Positions 34,754 to 45,306 of a DNA stretch of 64,000 nucleotides are shown here, piece after piece. A program made the position numbers and the translations under genes. The notes beneath the pieces were generated by a model that did not search any database, was not told the origin of the DNA, and saw only the letters and a program-made list of their open reading frames with translations. Source of the DNA: Pseudomonas syringae (GTDB taxonomy: Bacteria; Pseudomonadota; Gammaproteobacteria; Pseudomonadales; Pseudomonadaceae); assembly GCF_021605415.1 (NCBI RefSeq), contig NZ_WKEQ01000008.1, positions 62,001 through 126,000 of the forward strand. The letters run 5' to 3'. Each line of letters opens with the position of its first letter. The stretch's first letter is position 1.

Positions 34754-35956
34754 TTATTTTTTGCTTGGGAAACCAAGCACCTCTGCGGCCTCGCTGAAAA
34801 AAGTATCCCTTGCGGTCCTTTTTCTCAGTTGGATGTCGATCACCTGTGACTGATCTGGCAGGGTGAAATAACCTTTATCCAAGCAGCACAGGCTTTCAAG
34901 CGTCGGCAGTGGCAGTCCAAGTAGCTGCCTGAGTTGAGATCGAGAAAGAACTTTATGTTCCACAAGCATTTTTACGCCTCGCGCAATGAGCTGGGGTCTT
35001 TCAAAATCAAAGTCGGCGTCCATCGGCTCACCTTTGACCCAACCTCTTGCTGACCTAGCCTTCCACAATCTCGTTGTAGTGGTTTCGTTGATTATTTCTA
35101 GATCCTTGCATCTACGAACCATCGCGGCTACTGAGACTTTCCAGCGTGGTTTCAGCGCGAGCAAAGTATCCAGAGTCGGCCATCGAATTTCTCTCAGGAA
35201 ACTCTCTGCTGGCATCAGAAATGCACTGGCGAATCGATGTGCTTGTGACTCAAGCAGATCGTAATTTGATTCGTATTGCTCCTTGGAAACATGTCGATGA
35301 AGAACGATATGTCCCAGTTCATGAGCCGCATCGAATCGGTTTCGTATCCCGTTTGCCTTATCTGCTACAAGGAGCACGTAAGGACGTTGATCCAATTCAT
35401 GCCAGTTTGAAACACCATCCATTTTCAGATGGCCCAGAGTGGTTCGAGTGCAGACGATACCTGCGCTTTCGAGTGATTGAACGACATTGGGAATGGGTGC
35501 CGTCCCGAGCCCCCAAGCCTGCCGACATTCGGCGGCCATCCGTTCGATTTCTTCATCCGAAATCACCAAGCAGTTGCTTTCGTCCAAATGAGGAACGTTG
35601 ACCGCGACGAACTCAAGGCTTTCCTGAAGTTTATATGAGATGTCTTGAAGCCACTCCAACCGTACTTCCGCTATTTCCCTAGCGTTAGCCGTAGCGCTGA
35701 CCTGAGAACGAAAGAAGAATGGGGTATTTTCATTCGTTAAGATTTGCTCTTCGAGCAGCCAGTTTTCACTGACGCCGAAGACCTCACATAGTCGTTGGAA
35801 AGCATCGGCCTCAGGAACCTGAACCCCGTTCTCCCATTTAGAGATGTTTCCAGAGGCGCGCCCCACCATCTCGGCCAGTGCTGTCTGGGTAATGCCAAAC
35901 GTGAGCCGTAACTGTTTGAGGCGTTCGGGCTGAAAACCCGCGACTCCAGTTCTCAT
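34754..35956 (-). CDS. XRE helix-turn-helix + ImmA/IrrE metallo-endopeptidase regulator
   Basis: A 400-residue fusion. An XRE-type HTH occupies residues about 10-66 (RLTFGITQTALAEMVGRASG), and an ImmA/IrrE peptidase domain about 150-260 shows HELGH (212-216) as zinc ligands plus Glu236 in the ESQAHRFASAFLMP helix. A C-terminal region of about 130 residues follows. Such proteins cleave repressors or act as stress- and phage-linked regulators. GAGGTG lies six bases before ATG 35956, inside the end of the upstream gene, so the two are co-translated. Codon use is less GC-rich than the core genes around it, suggesting horizontal acquisition. Target unknown. Confidence 0.85.
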   Translation of the reverse strand: MRTGVAGFQPERLKQLRLTFGITQTALAEMVGRASGNISKWENGVQVPEADAFQRLCEVFGVSENWLLEEQILTNENTPFFFRSQVSATANAREIAEVRLEWLQDISYKLQESLEFVAVNVPHLDESNCLVISDEEIERMAAECRQAWGLGTAPIPNVVQSLESAGIVCTRTTLGHLKMDGVSNWHELDQRPYVLLVADKANGIRNRFDAAHELGHIVLHRHVSKEQYESNYDLLESQAHRFASAFLMPAESFLREIRWPTLDTLLALKPRWKVSVAAMVRRCKDLEIINETTTTRLWKARSARGWVKGEPMDADFDFERPQLIARGVKMLVEHKVLSRSQLRQLLGLPLPTLESLCCLDKGYFTLPDQSQVIDIQLRKRTARDTFFSEAAEVLGFPSKK

Positions 35957-35959
35957 GGT

Positions 35960-36637
35960 TCACCTCTTGGTTTTCTGCTCATCATCAATTTGATCTTCGA
36001 CTATTTCGGCGCGGCGCATCTTATCTCGCAATTTCACCAATTCAATCGGTTTCGGATCAGTTGCCTGATTATCAGAATAGCTCTGGAGCAATTCTTCAAA
36101 GGTGCAATCCATGTGAAACCCTTTCCCGTTGAAATACGGAACCGCCATCATGATCGCGACAGGCTCTGATTGATCCGCGAAACGTGGAGGTGGTGCATGG
36201 ACTACGACAAGAGCATGGATCAGTTGTTCGGTCACAGTGTGCTTCAAGCCGTCAATCCAATCTAATTGGATGGATGATAGCGATTCATTCAGCGTTTTGA
36301 GTTCGGCTCGGTGTTTGGCAGTTCGAATTTCTTTCTGCCAAGGCAATACAACCGCCGTGACGCGCATTTTTCCCAGCTCCAAGAGGACATAGTTATGTCC
36401 TTTAGGATCTGTGGCTTTGATGATTGGGTTCCAACGTCTCATCCCTGCTAAAGCTTCTTGAACAAGTGAATGACGCAAATGCCCACGCAAGTCTTCCGGA
36501 GGCGTGTGAATCAAGAGGTCTTTGACTTCCTTAGCGGCTTTTTGGAATGTTTGCGGAATCAACACCCCAAGCTCATCGAAGAATTCTCTGTCAACTTGCG
36601 AACGAATGAAATCTTGAATTTCTTCTTTTGTGACCAT
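35960..36637 (-). CDS. Hypothetical partner of the XRE/ImmA protein
   Basis: A 225-residue, charged, mostly helical soluble protein starting MVTKEEIQDFIRSQVDREF. It has a hydrophobic strand-rich centre (NYVLLELGKMRVTAVVLPWQKE, about 85-105; HALVVVHAPPP) and an acidic/basic tail ending DEQKTKR. No catalytic motif is recognised. Start is uncertain: ATG 36637 or a GTG four codons upstream, neither with a strong ribosome site. Its stop is three bases before the XRE/ImmA start, so the pair forms one operon. Lower GC than its surroundings supports transfer as a unit. A toxin, defence effector or protease substrate are all possible; none is shown. Confidence 0.7.
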   Translation of the reverse strand: MVTKEEIQDFIRSQVDREFFDELGVLIPQTFQKAAKEVKDLLIHTPPEDLRGHLRHSLVQEALAGMRRWNPIIKATDPKGHNYVLLELGKMRVTAVVLPWQKEIRTAKHRAELKTLNESLSSIQLDWIDGLKHTVTEQLIHALVVVHAPPPRFADQSEPVAIMMAVPYFNGKGFHMDCTFEELLQSYSDNQATDPKPIELVKLRDKMRRAEIVEDQIDDEQKTKR

Positions 36638-36751
36638 GCGTTTCACCACTCACTAATCGGTAAGCGGATTTTTACTTCATTTTTATTCGTTATGGAAGCG
36701 CTGACTGGTTTTTTATACAGCCAAGCTGATGGATGGTCATGCAGATTACGC

Positions 36752-37585
36752 TCAACGGAAAAACGGCACATCCCCCAACACTGTCGCCCGCTGCATCACC
36801 CGTCGCGCCGGACGATAATCATCCACGGCGTAATGTTGCGTCACGCGGTTATCCCAGAACGCAATGTCGTCTTTCTGCCAGCGCCAGCGAATGGTGAATT
36901 CCGGCCGGGTGGCGTGAGCGAACAGAAACTTCAAAATCGCTTCGCTTTCGGTGTCCGACAGCTCATTGATTTTTGAGGTGAAGCCTTCGTTGACGAACAA
37001 CGAACGCCGCCCGCTGACCGGATGCGTGCGGATCACCGGGTGCGACAGCGGCGGATGTTTGCGCCGCGCTTCTTCCCACTGCGCCATTGCCTCTGGCGTG
37101 TTGCCGTAGCGTTCCAGTGGAAACGAACGGGTGAAATCGTGGGTCGCGGTCAGTCCTTCAAGCAGGTTTTTCATTGGCGCCGTCAGCGCTTCATACGCAG
37201 CAATCCCGCTGGCCCACAAGGTGTCGCCACCGAATTCGGGCAGCAACTTGGCGCTCAGTACGGCGCCCATCGCCGGGGTCGGCAGGAACGTGACGTCGGT
37301 GTGCCAGATCGCGTTGTCGCGCACGTCTGTGACGGCGGTGTCGAGGATCAACACTTGCGGCTGTTCCGGTACGTTCGGGTAGATCGGGTGAATGTGCAGG
37401 TCACCGAAATACGCGGCAAAACGCGCTTGCTGCGACGGTTCGACAGGCTGGTTGCGGAAGAACAGCACCTGGTATTTGAGCAGCGCTTGTTCAATGGCGT
37501 CGCGTTGTTCCACGGTCAATGGCTGGCTCACGTCGACGCCGCTGATCTGCGCGCCGAGGGCCGAGCTTAAAGGGACGATGTTCAT
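36752..37585 (-). CDS. tauD: Taurine dioxygenase TauD
   Basis: A 277-residue Fe(II)/2-oxoglutarate-dependent dioxygenase converting taurine to sulfite and aminoacetaldehyde. The iron facial triad is visible as His95-x-Asp97 ([10 protein letters not shown]) and His251 (TQHYAVDDY), with the 2-oxoglutarate-binding arginine in the RPARRVMQR segment about 11-15 residues later. Length is close to E. coli TauD (283). It is the last gene of the minus-strand tauABCD operon, 58 bases behind tauC, with a REP-like palindrome in the gap. It provides sulfite during sulfate limitation. Confidence 0.92.
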   Translation of the reverse strand: MNIVPLSSALGAQISGVDVSQPLTVEQRDAIEQALLKYQVLFFRNQPVEPSQQARFAAYFGDLHIHPIYPNVPEQPQVLILDTAVTDVRDNAIWHTDVTFLPTPAMGAVLSAKLLPEFGGDTLWASGIAAYEALTAPMKNLLEGLTATHDFTRSFPLERYGNTPEAMAQWEEARRKHPPLSHPVIRTHPVSGRRSLFVNEGFTSKINELSDTESEAILKFLFAHATRPEFTIRWRWQKDDIAFWDNRVTQHYAVDDYRPARRVMQRATVLGDVPFFR

Positions 37586-37612
37586 GGTGGTTCTCTCAAA
37601 TTCAGATATCGA

Positions 37613-37637
37613 CCCCTGTGGGAGCTGCCGCAGGGGA
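37613..37637. repeat. Short REP-like palindrome CCCCTGTGGGAGCTGCCGCAGGGG
   Basis: The ends CCCCTG/CAGGGG pair around a GGGAGCTGCC centre related to the GGAGCTGCCGCAGG family. It lies in the tauC-tauD gap. Confidence 0.55.
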
Positions 37638-37643
37638 TGCGAT

Positions 37644-38483
37644 TCAGTGGGTCTGGCCGTGCCACGGCACGAGTTTTCGTTGCAGCGCGCGCAGGCCCAT
37701 TTCCATGGCGAAGGCGATCAGGGCGATGATTAGAATCCCAAGCACCACCACATCCGTGACGAGAAACTGCGCCGCCGACTGCACCATGAAACCCAATCCA
37801 CTGGTGGCGGCGATCAGTTCGGCGGCGACCAAGGTCGACCAGCCCACACCCAGGCCAATGCGCACACCGGTCAGAATGTCCGGCAGCGCACTCGGCAAAA
37901 TCACGTGGCGTATCAACTGCGTGCGGGTGGCGCCCAGCGATTGCGCGGCGCGCAACTTGGCCGGGTCGACGGTGCGCACGCCGGTGGCGGTGGCAATCGC
38001 GATCGGCGCAAAAATCGCCAGGTAGATCAGCAGCACCTTCGACAATTCGCCGATGCCGCACCAGATCACGATCAGCGGCAAATAGGCCAACGGCGGAATA
38101 GGGCGGTAGAACTCGATCAGCGGATCCAGCACACCACGGGCAATACGATTGGCGCCGATGGCAATCCCGACCGGTACGGCCGTGAAAATGGCGAAACCGA
38201 GGCCCAGGCCGATGCGGCTCAGGCTCGCGCCCAAGTGCTGCCACAAGGTCGAATCCATGTAGCCGCTGGTCGCCAGCAGCCAGCCTTTTTGCAGCACGGC
38301 CGAGGGCGGCGGCAGGAACAGCGGTTCGATCAAACCGCTGGCGGTGGCGGCCCACCAGATCAGCAGCAAAACCAGCAATGTCAACACGCTGATCCATCGG
38401 GTACTGAGGCTGCGGCGCACGGGAGTCGACATTGAGGATCCGGTAGTTTTCACCGTCGCGGCAGAAACGTCGTAGCTGCTCAT
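37644..38483 (-). CDS. tauC: Taurine ABC transporter permease TauC
   Basis: A 279-residue permease of the SsuC/TauC family with six membrane helices. The cytoplasmic docking loop [20 protein letters not shown] and the helix pair [20 protein letters not shown] are characteristic. A polar N-terminus of about 30 residues precedes the first helix. Start ATG overlaps the tauB stop (ATGA). It forms the transmembrane channel of the taurine importer. Confidence 0.93.
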   Translation of the reverse strand: MSSYDVSAATVKTTGSSMSTPVRRSLSTRWISVLTLLVLLLIWWAATASGLIEPLFLPPPSAVLQKGWLLATSGYMDSTLWQHLGASLSRIGLGLGFAIFTAVPVGIAIGANRIARGVLDPLIEFYRPIPPLAYLPLIVIWCGIGELSKVLLIYLAIFAPIAIATATGVRTVDPAKLRAAQSLGATRTQLIRHVILPSALPDILTGVRIGLGVGWSTLVAAELIAATSGLGFMVQSAAQFLVTDVVVLGILIIALIAFAMEMGLRALQRKLVPWHGQTH

Positions 38484-39274
38484 GCGTGCTCCTGGCGCTG
38501 AATGGCGCTGCGTTGCGAGAACACTTTGGCGAGGACGTGTTCGCGGGTTTCGATAAAGCGCGGGTCGGATTTGATCGCGCGGGCCGACTCGCCGGCGGCG
38601 TAGCGCTGACCGAAATCGAGGTGCAGGCGCTCGACAATCTGGCCGGGATTCGGCGCTAACAAAATCAGATCCGTGGCGAGGAACACTGCTTCTTCAATGT
38701 CGTGGGTAATCAGGGACACCGGTTTGGCGGTGCGTTGCCAGACTTGCAGCAACAGCTCCTGCATCTGTTCGCGGGTGAATGCATCGAGGCCACCGAAGGG
38801 TTCGTCCATCAACAACACCCGCGGGTCGGCGGCGAGGGCGCGGGCGAGGCCGACGCGTTGTTTCTGGCCCCCGGAGAGCTGCCAGATGCGCCGGTTTTCG
38901 AACCCCGAGAGGTCAACCAGCGCAAGCATTTCCCGGGCGCGCTGTTCGCGTTTGTCGCGGGGCACGCCGGCCAGTTCCAGACCGAACGCGACGTTGGCCA
39001 GGACGTCCTGCCAGGGCAGCAACGCGTCATCCTGAAACACCACGCCGCGCTCGGCGCCCGGGCCTTTGACGGGCACGCCGTCGAGGGTAATGCGCCCGGC
39101 GCTGGGCTCGACGAAACCGGCAATCAGGTTCAACAGCGAAGTCTTGCCACTGCCGGACGGGCCGAGGGCGACCAGCAACTGCCGGGGCCCCAGGGTCAGA
39201 GAAATATCCGCCAGCACAGGTTCCGGGCTGCCCGGGTACTGTGCGCTGATGCGCTCCAGCTGTAGCAAGGCCAT
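38480..39274 (-). CDS. tauB: Taurine ABC transporter ATP-binding protein TauB
   Basis: A 264-residue ATPase. Walker [10 protein letters not shown] is at about 36-44, the Q-loop in [15 protein letters not shown], signature LSGGQKQR, Walker [14 protein letters not shown] and switch His in [10 protein letters not shown]. The frame is open 71 codons further upstream, but that part overlaps tauA in a shadow reading and lacks a ribosome site; ATG 39274 is the family start. It is placed 16 bases after tauA and coupled to tauC. Confidence 0.93.
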   Translation of the reverse strand: MALLQLERISAQYPGSPEPVLADISLTLGPRQLLVALGPSGSGKTSLLNLIAGFVEPSAGRITLDGVPVKGPGAERGVVFQDDALLPWQDVLANVAFGLELAGVPRDKREQRAREMLALVDLSGFENRRIWQLSGGQKQRVGLARALAADPRVLLMDEPFGGLDAFTREQMQELLLQVWQRTAKPVSLITHDIEEAVFLATDLILLAPNPGQIVERLHLDFGQRYAAGESARAIKSDPRFIETREHVLAKVFSQRSAIQRQEHA

Positions 39275-39290
39275 CGCGATCAACTCCCGG

Positions 39291-40268
39291 TCAATTGGTG
39301 ATGTATTTGGCGCTGACGTACGGCGCGTAATCCGGCAGCACGGCGTCGACCTTGCCTTGTTCCTTGAGGAACGTGGCGGTGTCGGTAATGGCTTTGGTGG
39401 TCGGCGCGCCGAGGTCGCTGATCTGATCCGCGGCCAGCGGGTAGACGTTGCCTTGCAGCAGCAGCGGAATGTCGCTGGCCTTGGCACCGGACAACTTCAC
39501 CAGTTTGTCGACGTTGCTCTGGTCGGCGAGCCAGGCTTTTGGATCCTCGCGGTAGTCGGCGTAGGCATCGAGCGTGACCTTGGCGAACGCAGTGACGATC
39601 TCCGGGTGCTTCTCGGCGAAGTCCTTGCGCACGATCCAGGCATCAAAGGTCGGCGCGCCGAACTTGGCCAATTCGCCGGAGGTGATCAACACTTTGCCGT
39701 TTTCCTTGGCCACGCCCAGGGCTGGATCCCACACGTAGGTGGCGTCGATGTCGCCGCGTTTCCACGCGGCAATGATCGCCGGCGGGGCGAGGTTAAGCAC
39801 GGTGACTTTCGACGGTTCGATGTTCCAGTGCTTCAGCGCGGCCAGCAGGCTGTAGTGGCCGGTGGACACGAATGGCACGGCGATTTTTTTGCCGACCAGA
39901 TCCTGCGGGGTCTTGATGCCGGAGCCGTCGCGGGCGACGAGCGCTTCGGCGGCGCCGATCTGGGTGGCGATGAGAAAGGTTTCAACCGGGACTTTGCGGG
40001 TGATCGCGGCGGTCAGCGGGCTCGAACCGAGGTAGCCGATCTGTACGTCACCGGAAGCGATGGCGGCGATGATGTCGGCACCGTTGTCGAATTTGCGCCA
40101 GTTGATATCGGCTTTAGTGGCTTTCTCGTAAGCGCCGTCGGCTTGAGCGACTTTTGCCGGGTCGACGGTGGTCTGGTAGGCGACAGTGAGGTCGGCGGCC
40201 TGCGCCATGAAACTCGCGGCAGCCACAGACGCGGCGGCGAGCAGGCGAAGCGGGAAATTCAGTTTCAT
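39291..40268 (-). CDS. tauA: Taurine-binding periplasmic protein TauA
   Basis: A 325-residue sulfonate/taurine solute-binding protein. The signal peptide ends near FMAQA (about residue 24). Typical segments are [42 protein letters not shown] and [23 protein letters not shown] precedes ATG 40268. First gene of tauABCD; its promoter region carries the AT-rich block shared with tcyJ. Confidence 0.93.
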   Translation of the reverse strand: MKLNFPLRLLAAASVAAASFMAQAADLTVAYQTTVDPAKVAQADGAYEKATKADINWRKFDNGADIIAAIASGDVQIGYLGSSPLTAAITRKVPVETFLIATQIGAAEALVARDGSGIKTPQDLVGKKIAVPFVSTGHYSLLAALKHWNIEPSKVTVLNLAPPAIIAAWKRGDIDATYVWDPALGVAKENGKVLITSGELAKFGAPTFDAWIVRKDFAEKHPEIVTAFAKVTLDAYADYREDPKAWLADQSNVDKLVKLSGAKASDIPLLLQGNVYPLAADQISDLGAPTTKAITDTATFLKEQGKVDAVLPDYAPYVSAKYITN

Positions 40269-40321
40269 GGGGAGAGCTCCATTCAGGCGACCGAGTGTCG
40301 GTGTGGATGGAGACTAAATGA

Positions 40322-40365
40322 TCTAAGAATTCGAAAATAAATAACTTTTTCGAATGAGCTTATTA
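40322..40365 (-). promoter_or_regulatory. AT-rich promoter block before tauA, shared with tcyJ promoter
   Basis: GAAAATAAATAAC (40333-40345, plus reading) within an A/T block bounded by TTCGAA half-sites (AATTCGAAAA and TTTTCGAATG form an inverted pair). The inverted TTCGAAAA/TTTTCGAA pair is an extra palindrome not present before tcyJ. Confidence 0.45.
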
Positions 40366-40387
40366 GCGGAAAAATCTAAAAAAGATC

Positions 40388-40453
40388 AAAAGATCGCAGC
40401 CTGCGGCAGCCCCTGCACTGATCCATGTAGGGGCTACCGCAGGCTGTGATCTC
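40388..40453. repeat. Inverted REP pair (GATCGCAGCCTGCGGCAGC type)
   Basis: AAAAGATCGCAGCCTGCGGC at the left pairs with GCTACCGCAGGCTGTGATCT at the right around CCCCTGCACTGATCCATGTAGGGG. It lies between the tauA promoter and the gshA stop. Confidence 0.8.
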
Positions 40454-40465
40454 TACCGGTAACGG

Positions 40466-42049
40466 TTAATTGCTGATCGCCAGAATGCTCGCCTGATACG
40501 CCCCGACAAACACATCAAAATCCCCGACCTCGTTCTGCTCAAGTTCAGCTTGTCTAGCCAGGGACTCTCGGGCGACTTCTTCAAACTTCGCCTGCTCGTC
40601 CGCCGTGAGTGGTTCGCTGCGAAAGAACTCCGCATGCACCTGGCTCTGACGCAGGGAGAACTGGGTAAAGCTTTCCTTGTGCTCAGCCATCGCCGCCAAC
40701 ACTTGGGCCGACGGCGTCAGGGACGAATCCTTGACCTTGGCCAGTTGAGCGTCCAGCGCTTTGTTGTGCGCATCACCGCCGTGACTCTGATCGAGCAGCG
40801 CGGCCAGTGGCGCGATCTGCTCAAGCAGTTCGCCGGCCCACTCCTTGAGGTCGACCGATTGGCCGTCTCGTCTCAATTGCAGGCCGGGACGGCGACCTTC
40901 CTTGACCACGCTGAGGAAGTTTGAGGTGGCGTTGCTGCAAGAGTTGTTGGTCAACAGCGGACTGTCGTTGAGCGCGCAGAACAGCAGGAACGCATCGAGG
41001 AAGCGCGACTCGGTGAGGTCGATGCCCATCGGCAGAAACGGGTTGATGTCCAGGCAACGCACTTCAACGTACTGAATGCCACGCGCCACCAGCGCCTGGA
41101 TCGGCCGCTCGCCGGTGTAAGTCACGCGTTTCGGGCGGATGTTGGAGTAGTACTCGTTTTCGATCTGCAAGATGTTGGTGTTGAGCTGCACCCACTCGCC
41201 ATCCTTGTGCGTGCCGACTTCAACGTACGGAGCGTACGGCGTGGCCACGGCTTTGCGCAGGCTGTCGGTGTAGCTCGCCAGATCGTTGTAGCAAGGTGTC
41301 AGACCGGCCTGGGCGTTGCTCTGGTAACCGAGGTCACTCATGCGCAGGCTGGTGGCGTAGGGCAGATACAAGGTGTCCGGGTCGAGTTGTTCCAGCTGGT
41401 GCGAACGACCGCGCAGGAACCCTGCATCCAGCGCTGGTGAAGCACCGAACAGGTACATCAAGAGCCAGCTGTAGCGACGGAAATTACGAATCAGGGCGAT
41501 GTAGGAGGACGACTGGAAATCACGGTCGGTGCCGACAAAGCCCTCGGCTTCCTTCAGCAAAGGCCAGAGCTTTTCCGGCAGGGAAAAGTTGTAGTGAATC
41601 CCGGCGATGCACTGCATGGTCTTGCCGTACCGCAGGGCCAGGCCCTTGCGATAAACGTACTTGAGCTGACCGATGTTTGAGGTGCCGTAATAGGCGATCG
41701 GGATGTCTTCCTCGGCCGGCAACGGGCACGGCATCGATGGACTCCACAGGTACTCGTTGCCGAGTTTGCTGTAGGCGAAGCGATGAATCTTGTCCAGGCT
41801 CGCCAGCGTGTCGGCCGGGTCGGGCAGGGCGGGCGTGATGAACTCGAGCAGCGACTCCGAATAGTCGGTGGTGATCTGTTCGTTGGTCAGCGCGGAACCC
41901 AGGGCTTCAGGGTGCGGCGTTTGGGCCAGGCGGCCTTCGCCAGTCACGCGCAGGCATTCACGTTCGATTCCGTGAAGGCACTGCTCAAGCAGGGAAAGGT
42001 TAGCGCGCTCGCCGAGCAGAGCCAGGCGGCGGTTGAGAAGTTCGCTCAA
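40466..42049 (-). CDS. gshA: Glutamate-cysteine ligase
   Basis: A 527-residue class I (proteobacterial) gamma-glutamylcysteine synthetase, the first step of glutathione synthesis. Conserved segments are [49 protein letters not shown] and [13 protein letters not shown]. The likely start is TTG 42049 (TTGAGCGAACTTC), because AAGGAA stands six bases upstream and the resulting length of 527 equals what I recall for P. aeruginosa GshA; a GTG five codons earlier overlaps that ribosome site. Upstream lies a short REP palindrome and then a thioesterase gene. Confidence 0.93.
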   Translation of the reverse strand: MSELLNRRLALLGERANLSLLEQCLHGIERECLRVTGEGRLAQTPHPEALGSALTNEQITTDYSESLLEFITPALPDPADTLASLDKIHRFAYSKLGNEYLWSPSMPCPLPAEEDIPIAYYGTSNIGQLKYVYRKGLALRYGKTMQCIAGIHYNFSLPEKLWPLLKEAEGFVGTDRDFQSSSYIALIRNFRRYSWLLMYLFGASPALDAGFLRGRSHQLEQLDPDTLYLPYATSLRMSDLGYQSNAQAGLTPCYNDLASYTDSLRKAVATPYAPYVEVGTHKDGEWVQLNTNILQIENEYYSNIRPKRVTYTGERPIQALVARGIQYVEVRCLDINPFLPMGIDLTESRFLDAFLLFCALNDSPLLTNNSCSNATSNFLSVVKEGRRPGLQLRRDGQSVDLKEWAGELLEQIAPLAALLDQSHGGDAHNKALDAQLAKVKDSSLTPSAQVLAAMAEHKESFTQFSLRQSQVHAEFFRSEPLTADEQAKFEEVARESLARQAELEQNEVGDFDVFVGAYQASILAISN

Positions 42050-42169
42050 GTTGGATTCCTTCACGCGTCAGTCGCCCCAATATGGGGGTGGGCAGGACGG
42101 TCTACAAGGGTGAAGTTGAAACTGGCGTTATCGCCTGGTTCTTCGAGCCGGTTAGCCATACACAAAACC

Positions 42170-42196
42170 GTGTAGGAGCTGCGGCAGCTCCTACAC
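42170..42196. repeat. Palindrome GTGTAGGAGCTGCGGCAGCTCCTACAC
   Basis: Perfect 13-base arms around a single central base. Same GTAGGAGCTGC family as the REP pairs, here as a compact hairpin between the thioesterase stop and gshA. Confidence 0.85.
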
Positions 42197-42236
42197 AGTT
42201 GATGCGTTGAAATTAACTCAAAATGATGGCCGCAAG

Positions 42237-42620
42237 CTACAGGACAGCGAACGTGCCTTGCGCTTTTGCGACCAGTTTGTCGCCCTGCATCACGTCGGCC
42301 TCGACCACCAGCGTGCGGCGGCCCGGGTGGATCACCCGCGCGGTGCACATCACCTCGCCGTCAGACACGGCGCGGATGTAGTTGATCTTGCATTCGATGG
42401 TCGCGCTCTGCTGGTCAAAGCCGTGGGTGCTGGAACAGGCCAGCCCCATGGCAATGTCGACCAGGCTGAACAGCGCGCCGCCATGCAGTTTGCCGCCGCG
42501 ATTGCGCAGCTCCGGCTCGAGCGCCAGGGCGACTTGCGCCACCCCGGCGTCGAGACTATGCAGGCGGCAACCCAGCAAATTGAAAAAAGCGCTTTCGGTG
42601 AGCCCGGCCGGGATCTCCAT
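42237..42620 (-). CDS. PaaI-family hotdog thioesterase
   Basis: A 127-residue single hotdog-fold thioesterase. The motif RNRGGKLHGGALFSLVDIAMG contains the HGG catalytic-site segment typical of PaaI/YdiI-like acyl-CoA thioesterases. Start ATG overlaps the tex stop (TGATG), so it is coupled to tex. The same tex-thioesterase-gshA order is found in P. aeruginosa (PA5201-PA5203). Substrate unknown, probably aromatic or medium-chain acyl-CoA. Confidence 0.88.
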   Translation of the reverse strand: MEIPAGLTESAFFNLLGCRLHSLDAGVAQVALALEPELRNRGGKLHGGALFSLVDIAMGLACSSTHGFDQQSATIECKINYIRAVSDGEVMCTARVIHPGRRTLVVEADVMQGDKLVAKAQGTFAVL

Positions 42621-44947
42621 CAGCGTTTCTTCAACTGCTTGGCGTTGGCGAACAGCGAGGCCATGGCGTTATTGGCCGGGGCGGCAGCGGCAGTTTCCTT
42701 GCGCGGTGCGGCGTTGCCCGAAGACTGACGCGATGCCGAACCCGGCCGCGAACCACGGGCGCCGTCGATTTTTTCGCCCGGGGTGTCGCCCATGCGCATC
42801 GACAGACCGACGCGTTTGCGCGGGATGTCGACTTCCATGACCTTCACTTTCACCACGTCACCGGCCTTCACCGCTTCGCGCGGATCCTTGATGAACTTCT
42901 CCGACAGCGCCGAAATGTGCACCAGGCCGTCCTGATGCACGCCAATGTCGACGAACGCGCCGAACGCCGTCACGTTGGTCACCACGCCTTCGAGAATCAT
43001 CCCCGGTTGCAGATCCTTGAGTTCTTCGACGCCTTCCTGGAACTCGGCGGTCTTGAATTCCGGACGCGGGTCGCGGCCCGGTTTTTCCAGCTCTTGCAGG
43101 ATGTCGGTGACGGTCGGTAGACCGAAGGTTTCGTCAGTGAATTTCTTCGGATCCAGGCGCTTGAGGAACCCGGCGTCGCCGATCAGCGAGCGGATGTCGC
43201 GGTCGGTTTCAGCCGCGATGCGTTGCACCAGCGGGTAGGCTTCCGGGTGAACAGCGGACGAATCGAGCGGGTTGTCGCCGTTCATGACGCGCAGGAAACC
43301 GGCCGCCTGTTCGAAGGTCTTCTCGCCCAGACGCGCGACTTTCTTCAGGGCTGCACGGGTTTTGAACGCGCCGTTTTCGTCACGATGGTTGACGATGTTC
43401 TGCGCCAGTGTCGCATTGAGGCCGGAAATCCGCGCCAGCAGCGCCACGGACGCGGTGTTCACGTCCACGCCAACGGCGTTCACGCAGTCTTCAACGACGG
43501 CGTCGAGGCCACGGGCCAGTTTCAGTTGCGACACATCGTGCTGGTACTGGCCGACACCGATGGATTTCGGATCGATCTTCACCAGCTCAGCCAGTGGATC
43601 CTGCAAGCGACGGGCAATCGACACGGCGCCACGGATCGAAACGTCCAGATCCGGAAATTCCTTGGCCGCCAGTTCCGATGCCGAGTAAACCGATGCGCCG
43701 GCCTCGGACACCATGACCTTGGTCATCTTCATCGCTGGATATTTTTTGATCAGCTCGATGGCCAGTTTGTCGGTCTCGCGGCTGGCGGTGCCGTTGCCGA
43801 TGGCGATCAGGTCAACCGAGTGCTTGGCGCACAGGGCGGCCAGAATGGCGATGGTCTGATCCCACTTGTTGTGCGGTACGTGCGGGTAAACCGTGGCGTG
43901 ATCGAGCAACTTGCCGGTGGAGTCGACCACCGCAACCTTGCAACCGGTGCGCAGGCCCGGGTCGAGGCCCAAGGTAGCGCGCGGGCCGGCCGGGGCGGCG
44001 AGCAACAGGTCGTGCAGGTTGTGGGCGAAAATGTTGATCGCTTCGGCTTCGGCGCCGTCGCGCAGTTCGCCGAGCAGGTCGGTTTCCAGGTGCGTGTAGA
44101 GCTTGACCTTCCACGTCCAGCGCACCACTTCGCCCAGCCATTTGTCGGCGGCGCGGTTCTGATTCTGGATGCCGAACTGCTGACCGATCATGCCTTCACA
44201 CGGGTGCATGGTGCCCGGCAGCTCATCGCCGACTTTCAGCGCGGAGCTGAGGATGCCTTCATTGCGGCCGCGGAAAATGGCAAGGGCACGGTGCGACGGC
44301 ATGCTTTTCAGCGGTTCGTCGTGTTCGAAGTAATCGCGGAATTTGGCGCCTTCTTCTTCCTTGCCGGCGATCACGCGGGCACTGAGGGTGGCTTCCTGTT
44401 TCAAGTAATTGCGCAATTTTTCCAGCAGGTTGGCGTCTTCGGCGAAGCGCTCCATGAGGATGTACTTGGCGCCTTCAAGGGCAGCCTTGACGTCTGCCAC
44501 GCCTTTTTCGGTATCGATGAAGCGCGCGGCTTCGGTGTCCGGGGTCAGGGTTGGGTCGTTGAACAGAGCATCGGCCAAATCGCCGAGGCCGGCTTCGAGG
44601 GCAATCTGGCCCTTGGTGCGGCGCTTCTGCTTGTACGGCAGGTACAAGTCTTCAAGGCGGGTTTTGGTGTCGGCGAGCTTGATGTCGCGTTCAAGTTGCG
44701 GGGTGAGTTTGCCCTGCTCATTGATGCTGGCGAGGATGCTGATGCGCCGTTCGTCGAGTTCACGCAGGTAGCGCAGGCGTTCTTCCAGATGACGCAACTG
44801 GGTGTCATCGAGGCTACCGGTGACTTCTTTTCGGTAACGGGCGATGAACGGAACCGTAGAGCCTTCATCGAGTAGCGCGACGGCCGCTTCGACCTGTTGC
44901 GGGCGGACGCCGAGTTCTTCGGCGATGCGGCTGTTGATGCTGTCCAT
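42620..44947 (-). CDS. tex: Tex, transcription accessory S1 RNA-binding protein
   Basis: A 775-residue nucleic-acid-binding protein. The N-terminal helical/HTH part ([19 protein letters not shown]) and YqgF-like nuclease-fold domain ([21 protein letters not shown]) are followed by tandem HhH motifs ([20 protein letters not shown]) and an S1 domain at about 646-719. The tail is rich in Ala, Gly and basic residues. AGGTGG lies before ATG 44947; the longer upstream reading adds 35 unlikely residues. Tex is a conserved factor affecting transcription and toxin expression. Confidence 0.93.
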   Translation of the reverse strand: MDSINSRIAEELGVRPQQVEAAVALLDEGSTVPFIARYRKEVTGSLDDTQLRHLEERLRYLRELDERRISILASINEQGKLTPQLERDIKLADTKTRLEDLYLPYKQKRRTKGQIALEAGLGDLADALFNDPTLTPDTEAARFIDTEKGVADVKAALEGAKYILMERFAEDANLLEKLRNYLKQEATLSARVIAGKEEEGAKFRDYFEHDEPLKSMPSHRALAIFRGRNEGILSSALKVGDELPGTMHPCEGMIGQQFGIQNQNRAADKWLGEVVRWTWKVKLYTHLETDLLGELRDGAEAEAINIFAHNLHDLLLAAPAGPRATLGLDPGLRTGCKVAVVDSTGKLLDHATVYPHVPHNKWDQTIAILAALCAKHSVDLIAIGNGTASRETDKLAIELIKKYPAMKMTKVMVSEAGASVYSASELAAKEFPDLDVSIRGAVSIARRLQDPLAELVKIDPKSIGVGQYQHDVSQLKLARGLDAVVEDCVNAVGVDVNTASVALLARISGLNATLAQNIVNHRDENGAFKTRAALKKVARLGEKTFEQAAGFLRVMNGDNPLDSSAVHPEAYPLVQRIAAETDRDIRSLIGDAGFLKRLDPKKFTDETFGLPTVTDILQELEKPGRDPRPEFKTAEFQEGVEELKDLQPGMILEGVVTNVTAFGAFVDIGVHQDGLVHISALSEKFIKDPREAVKAGDVVKVKVMEVDIPRKRVGLSMRMGDTPGEKIDGARGSRPGSASRQSSGNAAPRKETAAAAPANNAMASLFANAKQLKKR

Positions 44948-45306
44948 AAAACCACCTGACAAAAAATGAAAGCAGGCTCGCAGGCACGAAAATAAAGGCC
45001 CGGAGTCTGGTTGAGCGGCATGGTGTTCGCCGCTGCCCTGGGTCAAGGGCACCCCATTGACCCGTGAATTCGAACAATTACTGCCGGCACCGTGAAAAAA
45101 ACAATGGCCACTTGCAGTAACGATTCAGACGTTGCCTGACTCAAAAGGCCGCGCATTATAACCGGCGTTCTGTCATTCGGGGGCGTCGCAGCGTGTAGGC
45201 ACAAACCCCGGTTTTCTGGCAGTGAAGGAAAAATCTGCTAACAATGCACACGGTGCGTATAACGGCAGCTACGCCATAATGCGCGCCGAGCTAAAAGGAG
45301 CTTCCA
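44948..45306. other. Divergent promoter region tex/ompR
   Basis: A 359-base spacer. On the minus strand GGTTATAATGCGCGGCC near 45150-45167 contains a TATAAT-like -10 hexamer suitable for tex. No repeat pair, small gene with ribosome site or terminator was recognised. Confidence 0.4.

Noticed and set aside
43223..44875. 550-codon open frame antisense to tex
   Set aside because: Shadow of tex; no ribosome site and no recognisable domain.
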